Positions 34,600 to 41,747 of a DNA stretch of 46,861 nt are shown here, piece by piece; the first letter of the stretch is position 1; the number at the start of each line of letters is the position of its first letter. The notes beneath the pieces are model-generated. The model was not told the DNA's origin. It was given only the letters and a program-made list of their open reading frames with translations, and did no database searches. The position numbers and the translations under genes were made by a program. Origin of the DNA: Bacteroidota bacterium (GTDB lineage: Bacteria; Bacteroidota; Bacteroidia; Chitinophagales; Chitinophagaceae); the NCBI GenBank assembly GCA_014190475.1, contig BJGL01000011.1, forward strand, positions 1 through 46,861, in the 5' to 3' direction.

Positions 34600-34673
34600 G
34601 GTCCGGTAGCTCAGTTGAATAGAGCAACTGCCTTCTAAGCAGTAGGTCATTGGTTTGAATCCAATCCGGATCA
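34600..34673 (+). tRNA. tRNA-Arg (anticodon UCU)
   Basis: A complete cloverleaf can be folded by hand: acceptor stem 34600-34606 with 34666-34672 (one G-U pair at 2-71), D stem 34609-34612 with 34622-34625, anticodon stem 34627-34631 with 34639-34643, and T stem 34649-34653 with 34661-34665. The anticodon loop CTTCTAA gives anticodon TCT, so it reads AGA (and AGG by wobble) as arginine. The 3' CCA is not encoded (discriminator A34673, then CGA). The G15-C48 pair is kept. The D-loop has A at position 19 and the T-loop TTTGAAT has T at 56, replacing the nearly universal G19 and C56. A promoter precedes it and a terminator follows. Confidence 0.95.
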
Positions 34674-35363
34674 CGAAGCCCCTTCCGATTTTGTTGAAGG
34701 GGCTTTTTTTGATGGTTGAGAATTGGTTTTCTGCCAATTTTCGTACGCAATTAAAAAACTATCAAAATCGGAATCACTCACTAAATTTAATTTTTGAGCA
34801 ATTCTAAGCTTATGCGTAGAAAGAGTGGAAGGAGCCATAGAAAGTTGCTGCGCCACTTCTTTCATCCGCTTTCCTCTGCGCAATTGTTTTAAAACGGCAA
34901 TTTCCTTTTCACTTAATAAATTGATTAAGTCAGGCATGTCAAAGAATAAATGCCCTTCGCAGATTAAATTGATAATAATTGTGTGTGGTACATAAATTTC
35001 GCCATTGAGCACAGTTTGAAAAACAATTTTAATTGTATCAAGAGAGTCTCCCCTAAAAAAGGTACCCGAAATCCCAGCACGATACGCACTTAATATTTCG
35101 CGGGACAATCGCTCATAAATAAAAATAATTTTTAACTGGGGAACATGATTTTTAAGTACTTGAATCAAATCAATGGCTTGCTCCTTATAAGAAACGGTAT
35201 CCAGTACAAATAGGTCAAAATTCTTTTCAGAAACTAGTTGCAAGATCTCGTCTTCCTTCCCATCCTCTGCTACTTTTAAAGAAAGCTCATCAACCATTTT
35301 TGAGAGAAGCGTAGATAAACCCTCTACCAATAATGGCTCTTTTATCAAAAACAAGGATCTCAT
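34671..35363 (-). CDS. LuxR-type response-regulator-like protein with degenerate receiver
   Basis: A 230-residue protein with an N-terminal receiver-like domain and a C-terminal LuxR/GerE helix-turn-helix (LLSEKEIAVLKQLRRGKRMK, then EVAQQLSMAPSTLSTHKLRI). In the receiver, D55 (LFVLDTVSY) could be the phosphate acceptor, but the usual acidic pair is K8-E9, the conserved Lys is R104 and the Thr/Ser position is Y83. It may be regulated without phosphorylation. No histidine kinase is nearby. The last residues (PSKKAPSTKSEGAS) are encoded on the antisense of the tRNA terminator hairpin, and the stop codon TGA is the complement of the last three tRNA bases (34671-34673). An earlier stop may have been lost. 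Confidence 0.82.
   Translation of the reverse strand: MRSLFLIKEPLLVEGLSTLLSKMVDELSLKVAEDGKEDEILQLVSEKNFDLFVLDTVSYKEQAIDLIQVLKNHVPQLKIIFIYERLSREILSAYRAGISGTFFRGDSLDTIKIVFQTVLNGEIYVPHTIIINLICEGHLFFDMPDLINLLSEKEIAVLKQLRRGKRMKEVAQQLSMAPSTLSTHKLRIAQKLNLVSDSDFDSFLIAYENWQKTNSQPSKKAPSTKSEGAS
34676..34710 (+). terminator. Terminator of tRNA-Arg
   Basis: A perfect 10-bp stem (AAGCCCCTTC at 34676-34685, GAAGGGGCTT at 34696-34705) followed by a T-run that extends to 34710, two bases after the tRNA. On the minus strand the same bases are codons of the regulator gene; there is no T-run on that strand. Confidence 0.9.
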
Positions 35364-35527
35364 ATATTTAAAAACACATATTGAAGTATTGGAGAATTAC
35401 ATCAAGGTATGCCGATTAAATGCTGTATATCAATTTGTTGTGTATTTAATTATTTCTAATTTGATATCCGTATTCTTTGATTCATTTTGTAGAAATATGA
35501 TAAGTATATACTTCTATTCACTAGAAA

Positions 35528-35556
35528 TTGGGATACGGGTCAAAAGTGTAGATTTG
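35528..35556 (+). promoter_or_regulatory. Predicted promoter of ung, touching the start codon
   Basis: TTG (35528-35530), 18 nt, TAGATTTG (35549-35556). The octamer is identical to the one before miaE, and it ends five bases before the ung ATG at 35562, again leaving little or no leader. The rest of the 198-nt gap 35364-35561 is AT-rich; I see nothing else in it. Confidence 0.4.
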
Positions 35557-35561
35557 TTTTT

Positions 35562-36245
35562 ATGGGCAAATTGAATGTTGAGTTAGAGGAATCTTGGAAG
35601 TTGGCGCTTAATGCAGAATTCAATAAATCCTATTTTTTACAGTTAGTCAACCATATTAAAACTGAAAAAGAGCAGGGGAAAATAATCTATCCTAAGGGCA
35701 GCAACATATTTAATGCTTTTAACAAAACCCCTCTCAACAAGGTTAAGGTAGTGATACTGGGTCAAGATCCCTACCATGGTCCCAAACAGGCACATGGGTT
35801 GAGTTTTTCTGTACAAGAAGGTATTCAATTTCCTCCATCTCTTCAAAATATTTTTAAAGAACTTCAACGCGATACAGGCACTCCATATCCATCACAAGGG
35901 GACCTTAGCTGCTGGGCGCAACAGGGTGTTTTTTTACTAAACGCTTCCTTGACAGTTAGAGCAGCAGAACCTATGAGTCACGCTCAAATTGGTTGGGCTA
36001 TTTTTACTGATGCGGTTATTAGAATAATCGCTGAACAATGTCCAAAAGTTGTATTTATGCTATGGGGAAAATTTGCACAAGAAAAGGGCTCATTAATTGA
36101 TTCTTCTAAACATCTAGTACTGAAGGCACCCCACCCCTCCCCTTTGTCTGCACATCAAGGTTTTATTGGATGTGGACATTTTTCGGCGTGCAATCAATTT
36201 TTAGTAAAAAATGGGATGGACCCCATTGATTGGCACATCAACTAA
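35562..36245 (+). CDS. ung: Uracil-DNA glycosylase, family 1
   Basis: Ung removes uracil from DNA and starts base-excision repair. The 227-residue protein has the catalytic motif [20 protein letters not shown] (general-base Asp) and the DNA-intercalating motif [19 protein letters not shown] (catalytic His and the Leu loop). NPPLR-type middle elements are represented by [17 protein letters not shown] and [14 protein letters not shown]. The start ATG at 35562 is immediately after the predicted -7 element. It is followed after 6 nt by plsC in the same direction, so they are probably cotranscribed. Confidence 0.97.
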   Translation: MGKLNVELEESWKLALNAEFNKSYFLQLVNHIKTEKEQGKIIYPKGSNIFNAFNKTPLNKVKVVILGQDPYHGPKQAHGLSFSVQEGIQFPPSLQNIFKELQRDTGTPYPSQGDLSCWAQQGVFLLNASLTVRAAEPMSHAQIGWAIFTDAVIRIIAEQCPKVVFMLWGKFAQEKGSLIDSSKHLVLKAPHPSPLSAHQGFIGCGHFSACNQFLVKNGMDPIDWHIN

Positions 36246-36251
36246 ACCTGT

Positions 36252-37001
36252 ATGCTTTTAATGAAAAATATTTTAGGAAGAATATGGGCGCTATGGGCCT
36301 TAACTACTTTTATAGTTAGCTTCCTGATTATATTGATGCCTTCTTTGCTAACGGGCGTGGTACCAAACCCCAAAGGGCAAGATTACTTTATAAAAATTGC
36401 AAGAAAATGGATTCGTGCTTGGCTTTTTATAATTGGATGCAGGTTGGTTGTAAAGGGTGCGGCGCACTTTGAACAGGGGAAATCTTTTATCATTACGTGT
36501 AATCATAATTCGTTCATGGATGCCCCTTTATCATCACCCTTTATCCCGGGGCCAAATAAAACAATCGCAAAATCAACATTTACCAAAGTCCCACTATTCG
36601 GTTGGTATTACAAGCGTGGCGGTGTGATGGTGAACAGACAAAGTGATGAAAGCAGAAGAAAGAGTTATGAGGAGATGAAACGTGTGCTACAAACAGGTAT
36701 GCACATGTGTATTTATCCGGAGGGAACACGAAACAGGACCTCGGCACCCTTAAAACCATTTTACAACGGCGCTTTCAAATTAGCAGTTGAAACAGGGCAT
36801 GCGATACTTCCTGCCATACTGTTCAATACAAAAAATGTACTGCCGCCAGGAAAATTTTTCTATGGATGGCCAGGTAAACTGGAAGTTCATTTTCTACGTC
36901 CCCTTTCTCCAATGGGATTATCGGCCGAAGCACTTAAAGAACGTGTCTTCAATACCATGAGTGAATATTACCAAACGCACGTGGGCACTAGTACCCCGTA
37001 A
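36252..37001 (+). CDS. plsC: 1-acyl-sn-glycerol-3-phosphate acyltransferase (PlsC-type)
   Basis: A 249-residue lysophospholipid acyltransferase of the PlsC family that adds the second acyl chain to lysophosphatidic acid. An N-terminal hydrophobic segment (GRIWALWALTTFIVSFLIIL) is followed by the four PlsC blocks: NHNSFMDAPL (NHx4D), KVPLFGWYYKRGGVMVNR, YPEGTRNRT and the P-x-x-x region around HAILPAILFNT. It complements PlsY at 500-1171 in the same pathway. A start three codons in (36261) is possible. It overlaps the convergent lptD gene by 14 nt at the 3' end. Other acyltransferases share these motifs, so the exact acceptor is inferred. Confidence 0.9.
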   Translation: MLLMKNILGRIWALWALTTFIVSFLIILMPSLLTGVVPNPKGQDYFIKIARKWIRAWLFIIGCRLVVKGAAHFEQGKSFIITCNHNSFMDAPLSSPFIPGPNKTIAKSTFTKVPLFGWYYKRGGVMVNRQSDESRRKSYEEMKRVLQTGMHMCIYPEGTRNRTSAPLKPFYNGAFKLAVETGHAILPAILFNTKNVLPPGKFFYGWPGKLEVHFLRPLSPMGLSAEALKERVFNTMSEYYQTHVGTSTP

Positions 37002-39666
37002 AGAATCGAGTTCGATTTATTCGAAGATCCTGTAGCAATCCCGCTTTGGGTGATACCGTAAAATTGAAAGAGCGGGTAAAACCCACCGGAATAACATTTA
37101 TTGATAATTGCCAGCAATGTAAATCCCGATTAACAGATACTGTCAAGTACTGAATATCCATTTTCTTAACATCCACACTGGCACTTCCCGACAATTTCCA
37201 TTTAGGGGTTAGATTGAAACTACCATTGAGATTCATTCCATTAGTAAATTCGGTATCAAAGCCACTAAAATCCGGACGTAGTCGGCTGTAGAATGAAAGG
37301 GAGTAGCTAATATTCAATTGCCAATCGATATTAAAATCAACAAATTCATTTGGATTTTGCTGCATGTACTCTAGTAGACGCTGTTGGTCGGCCGCTAGTA
37401 CAGGATCTTGCATGCGCTCTTCTTGCTGCTTTCGTTTTAATTCTTCTTTTTTGGGATCTTTTGGTTTACTCTGAATATTGGTTCCAATCGAAACACTTCC
37501 AGCAGTAATTCTTCCTAAACTAAACTTACCACCCTGCCAGGCTAATTTATTGATCTCATTTCCCTTCGCATCTAGTTGGTAGGGATTTAGTGTAGCGCTT
37601 GCATTTACATTAATCTTATCAAATAATGTAGTACGAACATACAGTGGAATGTCCCGGGATAAACGCATAGAATCACGCAGCAAATCATAAGAAGCATTAA
37701 AACCAAACCCTTCCAGAATCATTACTTTTTTGATAGCGGCCTTTCCAGTATCCTTCTTTGAGCGATACTTCATCTCAAGGTTATTATCGATACCAAACTG
37801 AACCGCACCCGATTGCCTGGAGGCCGTGTTAAAGAGTACCTGTCCACCCATCTCATTATAATAAATTCCACGACCCGTTGTATCAATTTTTGTATAACGA
37901 ATACGGGAGCGATTTAGATCGGGCGTATAAGAGAGAGCCAATTGTGGCCGCATCACATGCCGAACAGCCAACACACGTGATTTCTTAAAAGAATACATTC
38001 CGTATAAGGCCGTATTAAAGCCCAGCGAAAAACTCGCACGTTGATCGATAAACATACCCTTTCGATTCAGGGTGTCCACTTTTTGACGTGATTCATTCCA
38101 CTGGTAGTTCGTTAACCGTTGCAGCCATACTTGATTATAGCTGATTCCGGGTGATATAATCAGTCGACCCCCTAGCACGGGAGGTAATGAAAGCGTGATA
38201 GGAATGGAATGATTTGCACCCCACTCGGCCGTATCCAGCAGATATTGAAAAAAAGGTTTGATTCCATTCTTCCCATAGGAAAGCGTATCGTAGAAGCTGA
38301 TGTTATTGAAAAAATTACCGTTGTATCCGACCCCCAATTTTTCATACCACTTAGCGGTCCCCGCACCCTCCTTACGTTGAAAAGGAAAGATAGTATTGAC
38401 CGTAAAGGCGCCATTGGGTAGACTCAAATTGATTAATCCCAGGTTATTATTTTGTGAGTGCGTTGCGCTGAGTGAAAAATTATACGGCCTATTTTTCCAT
38501 GTTTTAGAAAAATTAATTGAAGAACCCATTATGTTTTGAAAGGGCAAAATTGCATTGCCGGGTATACTTTGATTGTATTTGGTTGAGCCCGCGTTAACGT
38601 TGGCAGAAAAGCTGACGCCTGGTCGAGCCCGGCTATCTACTGCGTGACTCCAGGATATATTAAAAACCTTACTGGATGTAAAATCAGGATCTCCTTTAAA
38701 ATTTTGCTTAGAGGAACGAAAGTTAAAGGTGAGTCCACCATTAAAACGGTAGCGGGTTCTATAGGAAGCCCCTAAGCTTGTTGCCCATTCGCCGTAGGAA
38801 AATAAATCTGCACCGAGCTTTACATCCCAGTGATCATTGATCACTTTATAATACCCTATATCCTGCAATCCGATACCTCTCCGCTCGTCAGTTATAAAAT
38901 TAGGCCGCAAAAGACCAGAATGTCTACCCTGACTGAGCGGATAAAAACCAAATGGGACATAAACCGGAATAGGCACGCCTTCAAATTCAGGGTGAGCAGG
39001 TCCTGATACAGCCAATTTCTGATTGATTACTTTCATTTTCCCTGCCACAAACGAAAAATGCGGATCATCTAGCAAACAAGTAGTAAATCGAGCCGTACTT
39101 ATAAAAGTAGTATTCAAGTTAACTTTCTTCGCTTTTTCACCAATCACCAGCATCTCGCCTTGTTGCGTGTAAGTTTTTGTGGTGAGCCCTACCTGCGTTT
39201 TAAAATTATACCGAATCGTATCATTAGTCATTTCGGTTTCACCTGTTTTGAAACTTGCTGCATCAATCGTATTGCCTGCACTATCTACTGAACGAGTGGC
39301 TAACACAATTTGGGTGCGTTGATCAAGTTCCACTTTAGGCGCTTGTAAAATCATATCGGCATACACCGTTTTAGTCTTACCATAAAGAAGAACTTTTCGC
39401 GTAGGTACACGCACCACTGCTGAATCTTCAGCTTCATATTTAATGGGCGCTTCTAGCGTATCAGCAGAACGTTTAAGTTGAAAAGAGTCAACACGCGAAC
39501 GAATAGTATCCGTGCGTGCAGGTGTTGTATCGGCCGGCTGAACTGTTAAGGATCTGCGAAATGTTGGAGTGGTTTGGGCAGCTGCATGAGTTATGCACGC
39601 ATGGGCATAAAATAAAGCGACGAAACAGATCCGCCATAAGCAGCAATTTGGCTTAAATTTGTACAT
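36988..39666 (-). CDS. lptD: LptD-like outer-membrane LPS assembly protein
   Basis: A large outer-membrane beta-barrel protein (892 residues). The start is ATG 39666: MYKFKPNCCLWRICFVALFY is a signal-like N-terminus, while the longer frame to 39852 runs into the divergent amidase gene and makes no sense. After the signal come an OstA-like periplasmic domain (VLLYGKTKTVYADMILQAP, with YVPFGFYPLSQGRHSGLL as the recognisable LptD start) and then many amphipathic strands. The C-terminus ends in ...INRTRFFTGY. The protein would insert LPS into the outer leaflet. It is divergent (91 nt) from the amidase-MlaD-OstA-like run, which encodes related envelope functions. It overlaps plsC by 14 nt. Confidence 0.85.
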   Translation of the reverse strand: MYKFKPNCCLWRICFVALFYAHACITHAAAQTTPTFRRSLTVQPADTTPARTDTIRSRVDSFQLKRSADTLEAPIKYEAEDSAVVRVPTRKVLLYGKTKTVYADMILQAPKVELDQRTQIVLATRSVDSAGNTIDAASFKTGETEMTNDTIRYNFKTQVGLTTKTYTQQGEMLVIGEKAKKVNLNTTFISTARFTTCLLDDPHFSFVAGKMKVINQKLAVSGPAHPEFEGVPIPVYVPFGFYPLSQGRHSGLLRPNFITDERRGIGLQDIGYYKVINDHWDVKLGADLFSYGEWATSLGASYRTRYRFNGGLTFNFRSSKQNFKGDPDFTSSKVFNISWSHAVDSRARPGVSFSANVNAGSTKYNQSIPGNAILPFQNIMGSSINFSKTWKNRPYNFSLSATHSQNNNLGLINLSLPNGAFTVNTIFPFQRKEGAGTAKWYEKLGVGYNGNFFNNISFYDTLSYGKNGIKPFFQYLLDTAEWGANHSIPITLSLPPVLGGRLIISPGISYNQVWLQRLTNYQWNESRQKVDTLNRKGMFIDQRASFSLGFNTALYGMYSFKKSRVLAVRHVMRPQLALSYTPDLNRSRIRYTKIDTTGRGIYYNEMGGQVLFNTASRQSGAVQFGIDNNLEMKYRSKKDTGKAAIKKVMILEGFGFNASYDLLRDSMRLSRDIPLYVRTTLFDKINVNASATLNPYQLDAKGNEINKLAWQGGKFSLGRITAGSVSIGTNIQSKPKDPKKEELKRKQQEERMQDPVLAADQQRLLEYMQQNPNEFVDFNIDWQLNISYSLSFYSRLRPDFSGFDTEFTNGMNLNGSFNLTPKWKLSGSASVDVKKMDIQYLTVSVNRDLHCWQLSINVIPVGFTRSFNFTVSPKAGLLQDLRINRTRFFTGY

Positions 39667-39684
39667 CTTAAAAGTGCGGCGGAG

Positions 39685-39692
39685 CAAATGTA
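39685..39692 (-). promoter_or_regulatory. Predicted -7 element of lptD
   Basis: TACATTTG on the minus strand matches TAnnTTTG and lies 18 nt before the lptD ATG. No -33 TTTG is seen at the right spacing, and no promoter can be assigned with confidence to the divergent amidase. Confidence 0.35.
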
Positions 39693-39757
39693 ACCTTTTA
39701 TGGAATCGCCATTTGTAAGCTTCACTAAACAAAATGTGAATATTAGTTTTTCCTGAC

Positions 39758-40765
39758 ATGACGCAACGCATACTTCTTTTCTTTTTAATAACGGGTGGGC
39801 TTTTGACAATTTCCTCCTTTGTACGGCCTAGTACTGTAAATACGAATTCCAAAAAAGTAATCGGAACCGTGATTATAGATCCTGGACATGGCGGAAGTGA
39901 TCAAGGAGCAAGGGGGCAATTCAGTAATGAAAAAGACATTTGCTTAGCGGTATCATTAAAATTAGGAGCCATTATAGCTAAAGAGTTTCCGGAATTGAGA
40001 GTTCTTTATACGCGTACAACAGATACCTACCCGGAGCTCCATGATCGCGCTAAGTTTGCCAATGAAAATAAAGGAGATCTGTATCTCTGCATTCACGTCA
40101 ACGCAGCAAGGGGAAAAAGAGTAGCCTCTATAGTAGGCTATAAAACGGTTACTTATTACACCGGGAAAGGAGCCAGCAGAAAAAAAAGAACCAAACGGGT
40201 TCCGCAGTATAAGTATACCAATTTACCAAGTGAGGCCAAGGGAACCGAAACTTACATTTGGGGAGCACACCGCAGCGAGGACAAAGAATTGGCGATCATT
40301 GAAAATGCACCCATGCTCCAAGAGGAAAATTTTGAAAAGAATTATGGAGGCGTGGACGTCAATTCCCCAGAGTTTATTGCTATTTCCCTGCTCAAAACAA
40401 AACAGTACTTCAAAAGAAGTGCCACGTTGGCTGGGTTTATTCAAGATGAATTTGCGAAAGTAGGAAGAGTAGACAGAGATGTTCGTCAACGAGGAATCGG
40501 AATTTGGGTTTTACAAGCCACCGCTATGCCAAGTGTTTTGGTGGAAACGGGATTTATTTCCAACCCTGAGGAGGAGGATTATCTTAATAGTGAAGCGGGT
40601 CAAGAAGAGCTCTCTGCCTGCATGGTCAGGGGATTAAAAAATTACTTAACCTGGCTTGAACAAAAGCAACAACCAGAAAACGCCTCAACCAATACTACCA
40701 CACAAGCCTCTACCCGCTCCTTTCTTGAGGCAGTCGAGGAAAAACACAAACTAACCAAGAGATGA
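39758..40765 (+). CDS. N-acetylmuramoyl-L-alanine amidase (Amidase_3)
   Basis: A 335-residue exported amidase that cuts the bond between peptide and muramic acid in peptidoglycan, often for daughter-cell separation. A signal peptide (MTQRILLFFLITGGLLTISS) precedes the zinc domain: VIIDPGHGGSDQGARG (first His ligand and neighbouring acidic residues), DICLAVSLKLGAII, LYLCIHVNAARGK (His ligand) and the catalytic Glu in LVETGFISNPEEE. The ETYIWGAHRSEDKELA insertion of about 90 residues is typical of the AmiC-type Bacteroidota enzymes. It is the first gene of a tight plus-strand run; its stop overlaps the MCE gene start (ATGA, 40762-40765). Confidence 0.93.
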   Translation: MTQRILLFFLITGGLLTISSFVRPSTVNTNSKKVIGTVIIDPGHGGSDQGARGQFSNEKDICLAVSLKLGAIIAKEFPELRVLYTRTTDTYPELHDRAKFANENKGDLYLCIHVNAARGKRVASIVGYKTVTYYTGKGASRKKRTKRVPQYKYTNLPSEAKGTETYIWGAHRSEDKELAIIENAPMLQEENFEKNYGGVDVNSPEFIAISLLKTKQYFKRSATLAGFIQDEFAKVGRVDRDVRQRGIGIWVLQATAMPSVLVETGFISNPEEEDYLNSEAGQEELSACMVRGLKNYLTWLEQKQQPENASTNTTTQASTRSFLEAVEEKHKLTKR

Positions 40766-41745
40766 AAGTATCCAATGAAACTAAAGTAGGTGCGTTAACC
40801 ATCATTGCATTGGCCCTGCTTTTTATTGGGTTTAATTACTTAAAAGGGAAGGACCTCTTTGCTCCTTCCAAAAAAATATATGCCGTATTCACTGATCTGG
40901 GTAGTCTTGAAAAATCTAACGAGGTCAAGATTAATGGTCTTCCGGTGGGTGTAGTATATCAAAAGCAGGAAAAAGACAAAGATGTAAGTGCCATCGTTGT
41001 AACAATCAACCTCACACGCGATATTAATATTCCAAAAAACTCTGTTGCCTATATCGCATCCAGCCTGGTAGGCTCCTCGTTTATTGTTATTGAAAGAGGA
41101 AATGATTTAAAAATGCTGGAAGATGGAGATACCATACAAACAAGAATGGAATCCGGTTTGCTAGGTGATGTCAAAGCACAACTTGACCCCACCATAAGTA
41201 GCATTCGTGGCATACTTGACTCACTTAAAAAAACATTGGCCGGCGTAAATGATGTATTAAACGCAAGCACACGTAAAGACATTCGAGAAACGATTGCCAA
41301 TTTAAATTTAGCAAGTGCTGCTTTAAATAACTATTTATTGGAAAATGGACCCGTTAATCAGTCGTTAGAAAATATTTCCGCCTTAACAAAAAGGCTAAAT
41401 AAAAGTGCAGCATCCATTGAGCAGACAGCCGATAATACCTCAAGATTTACTGCATCCTTAGCTGCACTACCCCTCAAAAACACATTTGATACCTTATCAA
41501 TTGTAATTGACAACCTTAAAGGAATTACAAATTCATTGCAACAAGGGGAAGGTTCTGCAGGAGCGCTGCTGCATAACAGACAACTTTATGATCAACTTCA
41601 AAAGACACTGATGAGCACGGAAATTCTGTTAGACGATCTGAAAACTCACCCAAAAAGGTATGTTAGTTTTTCAGTTTTCGGAAAAAAAGATAAGTCCACC
41701 CCCTTGGCTACTCCCCTCCACAAAGATTCGCTTCCAAGAAAATAA
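40762..41745 (+). CDS. MlaD family protein (MCE domain)
   Basis: A 327-residue protein with one N-terminal membrane helix (VGALTIIALALLFIGFNYLK) and an MCE domain (KIYAVFTDLGSLEKSNEVKI, then NGLPVGVVYQ and VAYIASSLVGSSFIVIERG). MCE proteins form periplasmic rings or tubes that carry lipids between membranes, as in the Mla, Yeb and Pqi systems. After the MCE domain is a long helical C-terminus (about 140-290) with heptad-like pattern. No MlaE-type permease or MlaF ATPase is near, so its partners are elsewhere. It is followed after 2 nt by the OstA-like gene, consistent with a shared envelope-transport role. Confidence 0.9.
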   Translation: MKVSNETKVGALTIIALALLFIGFNYLKGKDLFAPSKKIYAVFTDLGSLEKSNEVKINGLPVGVVYQKQEKDKDVSAIVVTINLTRDINIPKNSVAYIASSLVGSSFIVIERGNDLKMLEDGDTIQTRMESGLLGDVKAQLDPTISSIRGILDSLKKTLAGVNDVLNASTRKDIRETIANLNLASAALNNYLLENGPVNQSLENISALTKRLNKSAASIEQTADNTSRFTASLAALPLKNTFDTLSIVIDNLKGITNSLQQGEGSAGALLHNRQLYDQLQKTLMSTEILLDDLKTHPKRYVSFSVFGKKDKSTPLATPLHKDSLPRK

Positions 41746-41747
41746 CC

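Noticed and set aside
34474-34737. Minus-strand ORF spanning the tRNA-Arg and the hutH start
   Set aside because: It reads the complement of a clear tRNA and its terminator; the predicted protein has no family features.
35389-35574. 61-codon plus-strand ORF between the regulator and ung
   Set aside because: AT-rich, no family features, and it overlaps the ung promoter and the start of ung. Most likely chance.
39667-39852. 62-residue N-terminal extension of LptD
   Set aside because: It lies inside the divergent amidase gene and precedes a good signal peptide starting at 39666.
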